A DNA stretch of 64,000 nucleotides from Alphaproteobacteria bacterium (GCA_016869595.1 VGDT01000008.1:1-64000), one strand, 5' to 3'; positions 44,102 through 54,020 are shown, counted from the stretch's first letter. Translations and numbers: made by a program. The notes: a model not told the origin generated them from the letters alone.

Positions 44102-44293
44102 TTACTGAATCATGCGGGCGGTAGAACCAACGCCCTCGCCTTGTATGCCGTTGCGGTTGCCCGTGCCGTTGGTTCCTTCGGGAGAAATCCAGTCCGGAAC
44201 CCAGGTCAGAGCGACGACAACGAAAGCGACGAAAGCGGCGACCCAAAGCAGCATCTTGCCGATATCGCCGGAGTTGTGAACGTTGACGGCCAT
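44102..44293 (-). CDS. Small single-pass membrane protein (63 aa), hypothetical
   Basis: No family recognised. One membrane helix (about 14-33, KMLLWVAAFVAFVVVALTWV) is followed by a Gly/Asn-rich tail. ATG at 44293 is preceded by AGGGGGAAAACGC, a strong binding site, which is why I chose it over the longer frame. Monocistronic, divergent from rpsB. Confidence 0.6.
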   Translation of the reverse strand: MAVNVHNSGDIGKMLLWVAAFVAFVVVALTWVPDWISPEGTNGTGNRNGIQGEGVGSTARMIQ

Positions 44294-44705
44294 GCGTTTT
44301 CCCCCTGTTCTTGATTTTACGTGAATGCTTGCCGCATCGAGAGTGAGCCTAGCTTGTTTCCAGGCGGATGGCAATGCGCCAATGAGCGGCCCGAAACGCG
44401 GGTCAAAAAATCAATATTTCTATTTACATACAAAATGTTAACATGCGACAACTGGTCGCGGGCGCTGCAAAAATATTAGCCTCTTTTCGTCGGTTCGAAG
44501 ACCCACGCAAGCGCCGCCTGGGTCGGCTTGAACTGTTGCGTGGGCTTGGCTGTTACAGCCCCTTGCCCAACTTAGGCGCATCCCCTATAAGCGCGCCATT
44601 CCACAGGCGAGAGTTATGCGGCGTCTGCCTCAAGACGTCGCTCCGGTGGCCGGTTCTCCGGCCTCTTTCATCTTTCGCCGAGGCTCAACCGGAGAAACGA
44701 CAAAA
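44294..44705. other. Intergenic region with rpsB leader
   Basis: Holds an AT-rich block (44400-44445), the rpsB promoter, and a leader of about 110 bases with a small hairpin CCGGTGGCCGGTTCTCCGGCC. No gene supported. Confidence 0.45.
44563..44591 (+). promoter_or_regulatory. Likely promoter of rpsB-tsf
   Basis: TTGCCC (44563-44568) and TATAAG (44586-44591) with a 17-base spacer, about 110 bases upstream of the rpsB start. Confidence 0.55.
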
Positions 44706-45764
44706 ATGGCTCTGCCCGACTTCACTATGCGCGGCCTGCTCGAGGCCGGCGCCCACTTCGGCCATCAGGCGCATCGCTGGAACCCGAAGATGGCGCCCTA
44801 TATTTTCGGCGCCCGCAATAACATCCACATTATCGATCTCGCCCAGACGGTGCCGCTGCTGCATCAAGCGCTGAAGACGGTTTCGGACACCGTTTCCAAG
44901 GGCGGACGCGTGCTGTTCGTCGGCACCAAGCGTCAGGCGCAGGAGCAGATCGCCGACGCGGCCAAGCGCAGCGCGCAATATTACATCAACTCCCGCTGGT
45001 TGGGCGGCACGCTCACCAATTGGAAGACGATCTCTGGATCGATCAACCGCCTGCGCAAGCTCGATGAGCAGCTTTCGGCGGGCGCTTCTGGCATCACCAA
45101 GAAAGAGCGGCTGCTGCTGACCCGCGAGCGCGACAAGCTCGAAAAGGCGCTGGGCGGCATTAAGGATATGGGCGGCACGCCGGATCTGATCTTTGTGATC
45201 GACACGAACAAAGAGCAGCTCGCGATCAAGGAGGCGAATCGCCTCAAGATTCCGGTCGTCGCGGTGCTCGACACCAATTGCGACCCTGATGGCGTCAGCC
45301 ATCCGATTCCAGGCAATGACGACGCCGGCCGCGCAATCGCGCTCTACTGCGATCTCGTGGCGCGAGCCGCCATCGACGGCATTTCGCGCAGCCAGGGCGC
45401 GATGGGCGTCGACATTGGCGCGGCGGAGACGCCTGACGTCGAGCCGGCGGTCGAAGCGGGCCCGGTGATCCGCGAAGATTTGCGCACGGCCGAGGAGGTC
45501 GCCGCCGGCGCGGATGCGGAGGCGCCTGGCGAGGCGTTCGAGCTTCTGTCGGCGCCGCGCGGCGCTCCGGACGATCTCGCCAAGCTGCACGGCGTCGGCC
45601 CGCAGCTTGTCAAGAAACTGAACGACGCCGGCGTTTATCACTATTGGCAGCTTGCCGCGATGACGCCGGCGGATGTCGAAAAGCTCGACGCCGAATTGAA
45701 GCTGAACGGCCGCATTGCGCGCGACGGCTGGGTCGATCAGGCGAAGGCGCTGCTCGCCGCCTAA
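44706..45764 (+). CDS. rpsB: 30S ribosomal protein S2 with HhH tail
   Basis: A 352-aa S2, against about 240-260 in most bacteria. The S2 core ([22 protein letters not shown] ... [20 protein letters not shown]) ends near residue 235. After an acidic linker comes a helix-hairpin-helix-like domain, [21 protein letters not shown] with [11 protein letters not shown] at the end. A similar domain occurs as a tail on S2 and L21 in some alphaproteobacteria. ATG at 44706 matches the family N-terminus MALPDFTMR. Confidence 0.95.
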   Translation: MALPDFTMRGLLEAGAHFGHQAHRWNPKMAPYIFGARNNIHIIDLAQTVPLLHQALKTVSDTVSKGGRVLFVGTKRQAQEQIADAAKRSAQYYINSRWLGGTLTNWKTISGSINRLRKLDEQLSAGASGITKKERLLLTRERDKLEKALGGIKDMGGTPDLIFVIDTNKEQLAIKEANRLKIPVVAVLDTNCDPDGVSHPIPGNDDAGRAIALYCDLVARAAIDGISRSQGAMGVDIGAAETPDVEPAVEAGPVIREDLRTAEEVAAGADAEAPGEAFELLSAPRGAPDDLAKLHGVGPQLVKKLNDAGVYHYWQLAAMTPADVEKLDAELKLNGRIARDGWVDQAKALLAA

Positions 45765-45852
45765 TCGATCCGTAAAGTCCGATGCTTAAGACGCGCGCGC
45801 CGGTCCAATGGGCCGGCGCCGTCGCATGACCACTTGAGAAGGAATTTCGACC

Positions 45853-46779
45853 ATGGCTACGATCACCGCCGCTCTTGTGAAGGAACTGCGCGAGAGCACC
45901 GGCGCGGGCATGATGGATTGCAAGGCGGCGCTCACGCAGACGGATGGCGACTTCGAAGCGGCGGTCGACTGGCTACGCAAGAAGGGCCTGTCGAAAGCAG
46001 CGAAGAAAGCCGATCGCGTCGCCGCCGAAGGTCTTGTCGCCGCGCTTGTCGCGGACAAGAAGGGCGTCGTCGTTGAGGTGAATTCGGAGACCGACTTCGT
46101 CGCGCGCAACGCCGACTTCCAGACGCTCGTCAAAAACATCGCCGAAGTCGCGCTCAAAAGCGGCAAGACCGACGTCGAGTCGCTCGGCAAGGAAGCCTAT
46201 CCCGGCGGCGGAACGGTGAGCGAAGCGATCACCAACGCGATTGCAAGCATCGGCGAGAACCTGACGCTGCGCCGCGCCGCCGCGCTCAGCGTCGCAGACG
46301 GCGTCGTCGGCCGCTACGTGCATTCGCAAGTGGTCGACGGCCAGGGCAAGATCGCGGTGATCGTCGCGCTCGAATCGAAAGGCGATAAGGATGTGCTGGC
46401 GGCGCTGGCGCGTCAGCTTGCGATGCATGTCGCCTCGGCCAATCCGCTGGCGCTCGACGCGTCCGGCCTCGATCCGGCGACGGTCGAGCGCGAGAAGAAA
46501 CTGCTTGCCGAAAAGAACGCCGGCAAGCCGGAGAACGTGCTGCAGAAGATCGTCGACTCGGGGATCAAGACCTACGCCAAGGAGGTCTGCATGCTCGATC
46601 AGGTTTCGAACCATCCTGACCACAGCGGCAAGACCGTCGCGCAGGCGGTCAAGGAGGACGAAGGCAAGGCGGGCGCGCCGATCGCCATCAAGGGTTTTCA
46701 GCGTTACGCGCTCGGCGAAGGCATCGAGAGACAGACGAGCGACTTCGCCGCCGAGGTCGCGGCCGCGGCGAAAGGGTAA
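45853..46779 (+). CDS. tsf: Elongation factor Ts
   Basis: A 308-aa guanine nucleotide exchange factor for EF-Tu. The N-terminal UBA-like domain has [20 protein letters not shown], and [16 protein letters not shown] contains the Asp-Phe contact to EF-Tu. The C-terminal dimerisation region is complete. It follows rpsB by 88 bases; a terminator follows. Confidence 0.97.
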   Translation: MATITAALVKELRESTGAGMMDCKAALTQTDGDFEAAVDWLRKKGLSKAAKKADRVAAEGLVAALVADKKGVVVEVNSETDFVARNADFQTLVKNIAEVALKSGKTDVESLGKEAYPGGGTVSEAITNAIASIGENLTLRRAAALSVADGVVGRYVHSQVVDGQGKIAVIVALESKGDKDVLAALARQLAMHVASANPLALDASGLDPATVEREKKLLAEKNAGKPENVLQKIVDSGIKTYAKEVCMLDQVSNHPDHSGKTVAQAVKEDEGKAGAPIAIKGFQRYALGEGIERQTSDFAAEVAAAAKG

Positions 46780-46816
46780 GTCATTCCTTCTCTCCGCTTG
46801 GGGAGAACGTCAAAGC

Positions 46817-46846
46817 AAAAGGCCGGGGCGTTGACCCGGCCTTTTT
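46817..46846 (+). terminator. Rho-independent terminator after tsf
   Basis: AAAAGGCCGGG, loop GCGTTGA, CCCGGCCTTTTT. Confidence 0.9.
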
Positions 46847-46865
46847 GGTTCCGCAAAATCTCTCC

Positions 46866-46955
46866 GCGCCATGCCCGCGCTTGTCGCGGGCATCTACGCC
46901 GGGCCTACGCAACGGCGCCGCGTGGATGGCCGGGACAAGCCCGGCCATGACGGCT
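46866..46955. repeat. Double palindrome of the ATGGCCGGG type
   Basis: Two hairpins flank a short spacer: ATGCCCGCG-CTTGT-CGCGGGCAT (46871-46893) and ATGGCCGGG-ACAAG-CCCGGCCAT (46926-46948). The two loops are complementary-like (CTTGT/ACAAG). This is a common dispersed palindrome in Rhizobiales. Confidence 0.8.
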
Positions 46956-47017
46956 GAAAGTCAGGTGAGCACGCCGTATTTCGTCGTCGGCGCGCACCGA
47001 AAAGCAAACGACCGCTG

Positions 47018-47464
47018 TCACCCCTGATATTTGTATAGCCCGCGGCCGGTGCGCTGAATCGCGCGGGCTTGCGTCATGCGCGACAGGATCACGGAGAGGT
47101 TGCCGGGCGAGACGTCGATCCCGTGATCTTCCAAGGTGATCTGCAATTCGCGCACGGAAGCCTCGCGCTCGCGTAGCGTGGCGAGGATCAGCTCCTGCGC
47201 CGCCGCGGCACCCGAATCCCTGGGTCCGGCGTCGCCGAGGCGGGAAGGGAAGTCTACAACAACATTAGAGGGTCCGGCCCCCCGCAGCTGCGCGGAAAGC
47301 GTGCGCGCGGCTTCCATGATGTAGCCCTCGACCTGATCGGGATAGCTGGCGTTTTCCAGTTTGGCGATGGCGGTCGCGAGGGCGTAGGGTTGCTCCAGAG
47401 CCTTGGCCAGCTCTTGTTTGAGCATTGAAACCATACGCTGTTCGCTGAAGTCTGTTGTAGACAT
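47018..47464 (-). CDS. Hypothetical protein with C-terminal winged-helix-like region (148 aa)
   Basis: I do not recognise a named family. The N-terminal half is helical (KQELAKALEQPYALATAIAKLENA). The C-terminal half (about 80-148) looks like a winged helix: ELILATLREREASVRELQI, then GIDVSPGNLSVILSRMTQARAIQRTGRGLYKY, with a wing at the end. It could be a DNA-binding regulator. The start is uncertain: I take ATG at 47464; the frame continues to a TTG at 47503. It lies opposite to tsf and pyrH and interrupts the usual rpsB-tsf-pyrH-frr order. Confidence 0.6.
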   Translation of the reverse strand: MSTTDFSEQRMVSMLKQELAKALEQPYALATAIAKLENASYPDQVEGYIMEAARTLSAQLRGAGPSNVVVDFPSRLGDAGPRDSGAAAAQELILATLREREASVRELQITLEDHGIDVSPGNLSVILSRMTQARAIQRTGRGLYKYQG

Positions 47465-47613
47465 CACCGGCTCTTCGTCGCTTTGAGGCGACAATGTTGG
47501 CAACTCTTAACAAAACCTTACGACGTAAGGGCGAACGAATCAATATTTCCGAGGGTTGAACGCCGAAAAGGTGACAAAAATGGTTAATGGAAGCTTTCTT
47601 GGATTGACGGCAT

Positions 47614-47641
47614 TGGCGTTTGTTGTAATGTAATGTTGGGA
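47614..47641 (+). promoter_or_regulatory. Possible promoter of the 98-aa gene
   Basis: TTGACG (47614-47619), 16-base spacer, TAATGT (47636-47641), 53 bases before the start of the small gene. Confidence 0.4.
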
Positions 47642-47693
47642 TGGCGGTCTTGTTGAAATGTTCAATCGGCGCCGCCCGACAGGAGTAAGCGTC

Positions 47694-47990
47694 ATGAGCG
47701 CCTCGACCGAAGCCTCCTTTCATCGCGTGTCGTCCCGAATCGCCATGGGTCTGCTGAGCTCTCTCACGCCGCGTCTGCGCCTCGCCGGTTGCAAGCAGCG
47801 CGTCGGCGCCGTCACCGTCTGGGACGGCCAGGCCGGCTTTCGCCTGCCGTCGGCGGGCCGCAACTGCTTCCGCCTCGGGGTCTATGTGACGTTCCGGCGC
47901 GGCCCTGACGATGATGATCCCGACGGCCGCCCGCCCGCCGCAGCGGCGCGGCCGGCGCCGCCCGGGGTCGGGGACGGTGGCAGCGATTAA
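47694..47990 (+). CDS. Hypothetical protein (98 aa)
   Basis: No family recognised. AGGAG at 47681-47685 precedes ATG 47694 and a promoter-like pair lies further upstream, which supports expression. The central part (RVGAVTVWDGQAGFRLPSAG) looks like a small beta-rich module; the tail is Asp/Pro/Ala-rich and disordered. A long open frame on the opposite strand here has no homology and is a shadow. Confidence 0.5.
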   Translation: MSASTEASFHRVSSRIAMGLLSSLTPRLRLAGCKQRVGAVTVWDGQAGFRLPSAGRNCFRLGVYVTFRRGPDDDDPDGRPPAAAARPAPPGVGDGGSD

Positions 47991-48287
47991 CGCGGCGGTT
48001 GACTTCGCCTCAAAAATGCAGAGGGCGAATTCATAAGATTTACTTCTCAGATATGATTGCCAAATGAGGCCGTCGACGCCGGCGGCAATTTTTGCGGCGT
48101 TAAGGGCGCCAACGCGAGCATCGCGCGCGGCCCCTCTTTGAAACAATCGTCGCACGGAATTCTTATGCAAGGAGGGAGAAGAAGCTCTGATCCGCGGCTA
48201 GAGCAAGACGACTTCACCCTCACTTGCCGGCGCGGCGCGGCGTCCGTATGAAGATCGCGCTCCGCCGCAGCCAGCGAGATTCGCCTC
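47991..48287. other. Gene-free stretch upstream of pyrH
   Basis: No gene supported. It should hold the pyrH promoter; I see no strong consensus pair. The stretch GCTAGAGCAAGACGACTTCA is of a type often seen as a short dispersed intergenic sequence in Hyphomicrobiales. Confidence 0.35.
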
Positions 48288-49016
48288 ATGTCCGACCAAA
48301 CGTCGACGCGAAAATTCAAGCGCGTGATCGTCAAACTGTCCGGGGAGGCGCTTCAGGGGGCCGCGCCGCATGGGCTCGACGCAACGACGCTGGCCCGCAT
48401 CGCCGCCGACCTCGCGACCGCCGCGGCGGCGGGACATGAAATCGCCGTCGTCGTCGGCGGCGGCAATTTCTTTCGCGGCATCAAGGGAGCGGACACCGGC
48501 ATCGAACGTGCGCGCGCCGATTCGATCGGCATGCTGGCGACGGTGATGAACGGCTTAGCGCTCGAGCAGGCGGTCGAAGGGCAGGGCCGTCCGGCGCGCT
48601 GCCTTTCCTCAGTGCCGATGCCGTCCGTGTGCGAATCCTTTTCGCGCCGCGCGGCCCTGCATCATCTGGCCAAGGGACGCGTCGTTATCGCGGCGGGCGG
48701 CACCGGCAATCCTTTCTTCACCACGGACACCGGCGCTGTGCTGCGCGCCGCAGAGCTCTCGGCGGACGCCGTGCTCAAGGCCACTCAGGTCGATGGCGTC
48801 TATACCGCCGATCCAAAACGTGATCCGAGCGCGAAGCGTTACGACCGCTTGAGCCATGACGAGGCGATCGCCCGCAATCTGGCGGTGATGGACACCGCTG
48901 CCTTCGCGCTCGCTCGCGAGAACAAAATCCCGATTCTCGTCTTTTCGATCGCCGAGGCGGGCGCAATTGACGCGGCGCTTTCCGGCAAAGGGCGCGCTAC
49001 CCTCGTCGCGCCGTAA
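48288..49016 (+). CDS. pyrH: UMP kinase
   Basis: A 242-aa hexameric uridylate kinase of the amino acid kinase fold, making UDP from UMP. Typical stretches are RVIVKLSGEAL, VVVGGGNFFRG, IAAGGTGNPFFTTDT, KATQVDGVYTADPKRDP and MDTAAFALARENKIPI. First gene of the envelope/translation series. Confidence 0.97.
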   Translation: MSDQTSTRKFKRVIVKLSGEALQGAAPHGLDATTLARIAADLATAAAAGHEIAVVVGGGNFFRGIKGADTGIERARADSIGMLATVMNGLALEQAVEGQGRPARCLSSVPMPSVCESFSRRAALHHLAKGRVVIAAGGTGNPFFTTDTGAVLRAAELSADAVLKATQVDGVYTADPKRDPSAKRYDRLSHDEAIARNLAVMDTAAFALARENKIPILVFSIAEAGAIDAALSGKGRATLVAP

Positions 49017-49174
49017 GGCCCTTTCGCGCGCGGCGGGAAATCGTGCAATAAATCCTGCGCCGCCGAGCCGAAGGCGGGGGCGTGCGCCACTTTCGCTACG
49101 CCACGTTTGAAAGCATCAAGAAGCCGCGCCGCGCCCGTTCGACAGCGGCGAGAGATCAAAGACAGGTTGCACAT

Positions 49175-49735
49175 ATGACGGAAACTTTTGACCTTGCGGA
49201 TTTGAAGCGCCGCATGCAGGGCGCGATCGCGACGCTCAAACACGAATTTGGCGGGCTCCGCACCGGACGGGCGTCGACGAGCCTGCTCGATCCGGTTCAT
49301 GTCGACGCTTATGGGCAGGTTTCGCCGCTCAATCAGGTGGCCACCGTCAGCGTGCCCGAGCCCCGCCTTATTTCAGTTCAGGTTTGGGACAAGGCGCTGG
49401 TCATCGCCGTTGACAAGGCGATCCGCGAAGCCAATCTCGGTCTTCAGCCGACGGTCGAAGGACAGATCCTGCGCATACGCATGCCGGAACTAAACGAGCA
49501 GCGGCGCAAGGAGCTGGTCAAAGTCGCGCATAAATACGCCGAGGAAGCGCGGGTCGCCGTGCGCCATGTGCGCCGCGACGGCCTCGACATTCTCAAGAAG
49601 TTGCTCAAGGATCACGCCATTCCCGAGGATGACGAAAAGCGCCACGAACAAGAGGTGCAGAAGGCGACTGACGAGATGGTGAAGGAGATCGACGCCGCGC
49701 TCGCCGCCAAGGAAAGGGAAATCATGCAGGTCTAG
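49175..49735 (+). CDS. frr: Ribosome recycling factor
   Basis: A 186-aa factor that with EF-G splits post-termination ribosomes. Typical stretches are [35 protein letters not shown] and the C-terminal [22 protein letters not shown] chose ATG 49175 from the family N-terminus; the frame is open 31 codons further upstream. Its TAG stop is the first codon of the second copy of the 118-bp repeat. Confidence 0.96.
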   Translation: MTETFDLADLKRRMQGAIATLKHEFGGLRTGRASTSLLDPVHVDAYGQVSPLNQVATVSVPEPRLISVQVWDKALVIAVDKAIREANLGLQPTVEGQILRIRMPELNEQRRKELVKVAHKYAEEARVAVRHVRRDGLDILKKLLKDHAIPEDDEKRHEQEVQKATDEMVKEIDAALAAKEREIMQV

Positions 49736-49850
49736 AGAGCGGCTCGCGAAAAAGTGGAACCCGGTTTTTCGCCTAAAGCGCGCTCTAAACTTTTGGAATC
49801 GATCACGTCATCTGTATTTGGGCGATTCCGCCCAAATACAGCGTGATCTA
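49733..49850. repeat. 118-bp structured intergenic repeat, copy 2
   Basis: Gap-free partner of 25243-25360. The second stem reads CTGTATTTGGGC...GCCCAAATACAG: compared with copy 1, a C-G pair has become T-A on both sides, a compensatory change that argues for selection or strong constraint on structure. It starts at the frr stop codon and lies in the 167-base gap before uppS. Confidence 0.9.
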
Positions 49851-49902
49851 GGACGCTGCGGCGTCGCCAGCGGCAGGTCCGACGACCATTCGGAACCCGA
49901 GT

Positions 49903-50682
49903 ATGACGGAAAGCGACATTCTGGAGGAGGAGGCGAACGCGCGGAACGCGCGCGCGGCGCCGCGTCATGTCGCGCTGATCATGGACGGCAACGGCCGTTG
50001 GGCGGCCAAGCGCGGCCTGCCCCGGTTCGAAGGACATCGGCGGGGCGTCGAGGCGTTGCGGCGCGCGGTGCGGGCGTCGACCGAGCTCGGAATCGGATAC
50101 CTCACGGTCTATTCCTTTTCCGCGGAAAACTGGACGCGCCCGCGCGAGGAGGTGGAAAGCCTTCTCACGCTGCTGCATCGATTCATCCGTAACGATCTTG
50201 CGGAGTTGCACGCCAATAACGTTCGCGTTCGCGTCATCGGAGCGCGCGCCGATCTCGCGCCGGACATCTCAGATCTGCTGCGCGAGGCCGAGCAGGTGAC
50301 GCAGGCGAACACGGGGCTCACCCTCGTCGTCGCGTTCAACTATGGCGCACGGCAGGAGATTGCGGCGGCCGCGCGCGCGCTTGCCGAGCTGGTGGCGCAA
50401 GGCCGACTCTCGCCCGAAGAGATCGACGCCGACGCGATCGCGCGGCGGCTCGACACAGCGGACATTCCCGATCCAGACCTGATCATCCGCACGTCGGGCG
50501 AGCAGCGGCTGTCGAATTTTCTGCTGTGGCAGGCGGCTTATGCTGAATTCGTCTTCCTGCCGATTCTCTGGCCGGACTTCGACGAAGCCGCGCTTACCGC
50601 CGCGATCGCGGAATACGCGCATCGCGATCGCCGTTTTGGCGGACTTGAGGCTGCCGTGCGCAGCGCTAAGACCGCTTCATGA
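49903..50682 (+). CDS. uppS: Undecaprenyl (isoprenyl) diphosphate synthase
   Basis: A 259-aa cis-prenyltransferase that makes the lipid carrier for peptidoglycan and other cell-surface glycans. [20 protein letters not shown] carries the catalytic Asp, [10 protein letters not shown] and [11 protein letters not shown] follow, and [24 protein letters not shown] is the C-terminal signature. Its stop overlaps cdsA by ATGA. Confidence 0.96.
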   Translation: MTESDILEEEANARNARAAPRHVALIMDGNGRWAAKRGLPRFEGHRRGVEALRRAVRASTELGIGYLTVYSFSAENWTRPREEVESLLTLLHRFIRNDLAELHANNVRVRVIGARADLAPDISDLLREAEQVTQANTGLTLVVAFNYGARQEIAAAARALAELVAQGRLSPEEIDADAIARRLDTADIPDPDLIIRTSGEQRLSNFLLWQAAYAEFVFLPILWPDFDEAALTAAIAEYAHRDRRFGGLEAAVRSAKTAS

Positions 50683-51557
50683 CGGCAAATCCCAGGGAAC
50701 AGATTGTCGGCAAAGCGGAACGTCCGCTGGGGCCTGCCGGAGGCTTCGGCGATCTTGGACCGCGCGTCGCCTCCGCAGCGGCGATGGTCATCGCGGCGCT
50801 TGGAACGCTCTATGTCGGCGGCGATATTTTCGCGCTTTTCTGGCTCGCCGCCGCCTTCGCCGTAAGCTGGGAGTGGCAAAATCTCATAGGCGGCGAAGGC
50901 CGCGCGGCTCGAATTGCTATTGGCGGCGCGGCGGTCGCCGCGGCCACGGCGTTCGGGCGCGCTTCAATGCCTGGCCCCGCCGCCCTCGCGATTGCGGTTC
51001 TCGCGCTGGCGGGCGCGGCCGTCGCGGGCGCCGAGCGGCGACTCTGGGCGGCCGCCGGCGTCGTCTACGCCAGCGCGCTCGCCTTCTCAGTATGCCTTTT
51101 GCGCGAATCCCCCGCTGTCGGCGCGCTCGCCATCGCATTTCTGTTCGCCGTGGTGTGGGGCACCGATATCTTTGCCTATTTCGGCGGCAGGCTGATCGGC
51201 GGACCCAAGCTTTGGCCGCGCGTATCGGCGGGAAAGACCTGGTCGGGCACGATCACCGGCGTCGTTTCTGGCGCATTGTTCGGCGTCGCCGCAGTCTATT
51301 TCGGCGGTGGTCCGCAACTTGCGAGTTGGCGTGTCTTCTTGGTGGGTCTCGCCGCCGCCGCCTTTTCCCAAGTCGGCGATCTTTTTGAATCTTCGGTCAA
51401 ACGCCGCTTCGGCGTAAAGGATTCGAGCCGGCTCATTCCGGGCCATGGCGGCATGATGGATCGGCTCGACGGCTTCATCTTCGCCAGCGTCTTCGCGGCG
51501 ATGGTAGGGCTGTTGCGCGGCGCGCCGTCGGTGGCCGCGGGTCTTTTCTTCTGGTAG
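50679..51557 (+). CDS. cdsA: Phosphatidate cytidylyltransferase
   Basis: A 292-aa multi-pass inner-membrane enzyme making CDP-diacylglycerol for phospholipid synthesis. About seven or eight membrane helices; the family signature near the end reads [21 protein letters not shown] followed by [36 protein letters not shown] is also typical. Confidence 0.95.
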   Translation: MTANPREQIVGKAERPLGPAGGFGDLGPRVASAAAMVIAALGTLYVGGDIFALFWLAAAFAVSWEWQNLIGGEGRAARIAIGGAAVAAATAFGRASMPGPAALAIAVLALAGAAVAGAERRLWAAAGVVYASALAFSVCLLRESPAVGALAIAFLFAVVWGTDIFAYFGGRLIGGPKLWPRVSAGKTWSGTITGVVSGALFGVAAVYFGGGPQLASWRVFLVGLAAAAFSQVGDLFESSVKRRFGVKDSSRLIPGHGGMMDRLDGFIFASVFAAMVGLLRGAPSVAAGLFFW

Positions 51558-51567
51558 GGCGGAGCGG

Positions 51568-52812
51568 ATGGCATCAGGAAACGGACAGGTCCACGCTCAC
51601 GCCCCGGCGCAATCGCGCGCGCCGCGTCGCATCGTTCTTTTGGGCGCGACGGGCTCGATTGGCCGTTCGACGGTCGATCTGCTCAAGCGCGATCCCGAAG
51701 GGTTTTCGGTTTCGGCAGTGGCCGGCGGACGCGACGTCGAAGCGCTCGCACGGGTCGCCCGCGCCGTGAAGGCCGAATTCGCGGCGATCCGCGACGAAAG
51801 CGCCTATGTGGCTCTCAAAGAGGCGCTTGCCGGGACCAACACCCAGGTCGCTGCGGGACGAGAGGCGGTCATCGAGGCGGCGCTGCGCGACGCCGACCTC
51901 GTCGTCTCCGCCATCGTCGGCGCGGCCGGCGTGGAGCCGACCTACGCCGCGCTCGCCGCGGGCCGCAACGTGGCGCTCGCCAACAAGGAATGCCTTGTTT
52001 GCGCCGGCGGGCCCTTCATGCGAATGGCGGCGGAGATGGGCGTGCGGCTGCTGCCGATGGACAGCGAACACAACGCCATCTTCCAGGCGCTTGGCGGCGA
52101 GGATCCGTCCCGCATCGAGCGCATGATCATTACGGCCTCTGGCGGCCCTTTCCGCACCTGGAGCAAGGAGCGCATCGCCGAGGCGAGCGTCGAAGAGGCG
52201 CTCAATCATCCGAACTGGGCGATGGGACCGAAAATCACCGTCGATTCAGCGGGCATGATGAACAAGGGCCTCGAACTCATCGAGGCCCATCATCTCTTTG
52301 GCGTGCCTGCCGAAAAGCTCGAAGTCGTCGTTCATCCGCAATCGATTGTGCATGGCCTCGTCGGCTTTTCCGACGGCTCGGTCACGGCCGGGATGGCCGC
52401 GCCGGACATGCGCACGCCGATCGCCCATTGTCTCGGTTATCCCGATCGGCTGACGACGCCGACGCCGCGCCTCGATCTGGCGAAAATCGCCACGCTGACG
52501 TTTGAAGCGCCTGATTTCGATCGTTTTCCGGCGCTGAGACTGGCGCTTGACGCTTTGCGCATGGGCGGCGGGTTGCCCACCGTACTCAACGCCGCCAACG
52601 AAATCGCCGTTGAAGCTTTCCTCGATCGGCGGATTTCCTTCGACGGGATTTCTCGCCACGTAGCCGAGGCTTGCGAGGCCGCCCTGCGCGACGGAAGCGC
52701 AAATGCGCCCGAAAGCGTTGAGGACGCCCTCGCCGTGGACCATATTGTCAGAGAACGATCACGATTGGCCTTGGCTGGGCGCGTCGCCTCGGGCATGCTG
52801 ACGTTTCAGTGA
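51568..52812 (+). CDS. dxr: 1-deoxy-D-xylulose 5-phosphate reductoisomerase
   Basis: A 414-aa NADPH-dependent enzyme, second step of the MEP route to isoprenoids, which feeds the uppS product upstream. NADPH motif LLGATGSIGRSTVDLL; catalytic/metal region PMDSEHNAIFQAL; ITASGGPFR; HPNWAMGPKITVDSAGMMNKGLE. The first 15 or so residues are a variable extension. GGCGGAGCGG precedes the ATG. Confidence 0.97.
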   Translation: MASGNGQVHAHAPAQSRAPRRIVLLGATGSIGRSTVDLLKRDPEGFSVSAVAGGRDVEALARVARAVKAEFAAIRDESAYVALKEALAGTNTQVAAGREAVIEAALRDADLVVSAIVGAAGVEPTYAALAAGRNVALANKECLVCAGGPFMRMAAEMGVRLLPMDSEHNAIFQALGGEDPSRIERMIITASGGPFRTWSKERIAEASVEEALNHPNWAMGPKITVDSAGMMNKGLELIEAHHLFGVPAEKLEVVVHPQSIVHGLVGFSDGSVTAGMAAPDMRTPIAHCLGYPDRLTTPTPRLDLAKIATLTFEAPDFDRFPALRLALDALRMGGGLPTVLNAANEIAVEAFLDRRISFDGISRHVAEACEAALRDGSANAPESVEDALAVDHIVRERSRLALAGRVASGMLTFQ

Positions 52813-52865
52813 ACATGGCGTGCGCCCCCTAGGGCTGGCGCAAGTGAGACCCGCGAGACAGCGCT

Positions 52866-54020
52866 TTGCTAGACCTCCTGACGACCTTCGCCTTTTACCT
52901 CATCCCCTTCGTCCTGGTCCTGACGCTGGTGGTGTTTGTGCACGAATTCGGGCACTTCATCGTCGGCCGCTGGTGCGGCGTGAAAGTGGACGCTTTCTCG
53001 ATCGGCTTCGGTCCTGAACTCTGGTCCCGGGTGGATCGCCTCGGCACGCGCTGGCGCATCGCCGGCATCCCGCTTGGCGGCTATGTCACTTTCCATGGTG
53101 ACGCCAACGCGGCGAGCGCGCCGGACCCCGCCGCCGTGCGCGCGATGCCGGAGGCCGAGCGCAAGGTCACCTTCGCCGCCCAGTCGGTTTGGAAGCGCGC
53201 CGCCATCGTATTCGCAGGGCCTTTCGCGAATTTCGTCCTGGCGATCGCGATTTTCGCAATTCTTTTCGGCGTCTACGGGCGCACCATCTACGCGCCGCGC
53301 GTTGGCTCGCTGACGCCCGCCGGCGCCGGCGCCGCGGCCGGCTTCATGGCTGGGGACCTGGTGCTCACCGTGGACGGCGAGCCGATCGATTCCTTCTCGA
53401 AGCTGCAGGAAATCGTTTCAGGCTCGGCGGATAAGAAGCTCGTCTTCGTGATTCAACGCGGCGATCAGGAACTGACGATTCCCGCCGTCCCCGCTTTGCG
53501 GGAAGTCGAAAGCGCGATCGGCAAGGTCCGTATCGGGATGCTGGGCATTCAGGCGTCGAAGGCCGCCGCCGACATTCGCCAGGAACGCTACGGACCCGCC
53601 GACGCGGTGGCGATGGGCGTGCAGGAAACCTGGACGGTCGTGCGCCGCACGGGTTCTTACATCGGCGGACTCGTCACGGGGCGGGAAAGCGCCGATCAAC
53701 TCTCGGGACCGATCGGCATCGCGCAAGTCTCTGGACAGATGGCTCAGGCGGCTTCCAAGGTCGGCATGGCGCCTCTGCTGAGCCTCATCGCGATTCTCTC
53801 CGTGTCGATCGGCCTGCTCAATCTTATGCCGGTGCCGCTGCTTGACGGCGGCCATTTGCTGTTCTTCGCGATTGAAGCGGCGCGCGGCCGAGCGCTTAAC
53901 GAGCGCGCGCAGGAAGTCGCATTCCGAGTGGGCCTCGCCATGGTGGGCGCGCTGATGATTTTCTCGACTTACAACGACATCGCGCGGCTCATTCACAAGC
54001 TCGCCGGCTCCGGCTCCTAA
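52866..54020 (+). CDS. rseP: Site-2 intramembrane zinc protease RseP/MmpA
   Basis: A 384-aa membrane protease. The zinc site VVFVHEFGHFIVGRW (HExxH, Glu27) is in the first helix and the second motif LMPVPLLDGGHLLF near residue 322. One PDZ domain (GFMAGDLVLTVDGEPIDSF) lies between. It cleaves anti-sigma factors or signal-peptide remnants inside the membrane. The start codon is TTG at 52866, with no ATG/GTG in frame before the conserved helix and only a weak binding site. Confidence 0.94.
   Translation: MLDLLTTFAFYLIPFVLVLTLVVFVHEFGHFIVGRWCGVKVDAFSIGFGPELWSRVDRLGTRWRIAGIPLGGYVTFHGDANAASAPDPAAVRAMPEAERKVTFAAQSVWKRAAIVFAGPFANFVLAIAIFAILFGVYGRTIYAPRVGSLTPAGAGAAAGFMAGDLVLTVDGEPIDSFSKLQEIVSGSADKKLVFVIQRGDQELTIPAVPALREVESAIGKVRIGMLGIQASKAAADIRQERYGPADAVAMGVQETWTVVRRTGSYIGGLVTGRESADQLSGPIGIAQVSGQMAQAASKVGMAPLLSLIAILSVSIGLLNLMPVPLLDGGHLLFFAIEAARGRALNERAQEVAFRVGLAMVGALMIFSTYNDIARLIHKLAGSGS

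Noticed and set aside
46866..46955. Two-hairpin element as a CRISPR-like array
   Set aside because: Only two non-identical palindromes, no regular spacers and no cas genes.
47265..48170. 301-codon open frame on the minus strand across the small genes between tsf and pyrH
   Set aside because: It overlaps both the 148-aa and 98-aa frames, which have good binding sites or folds; its own sequence has no family features.
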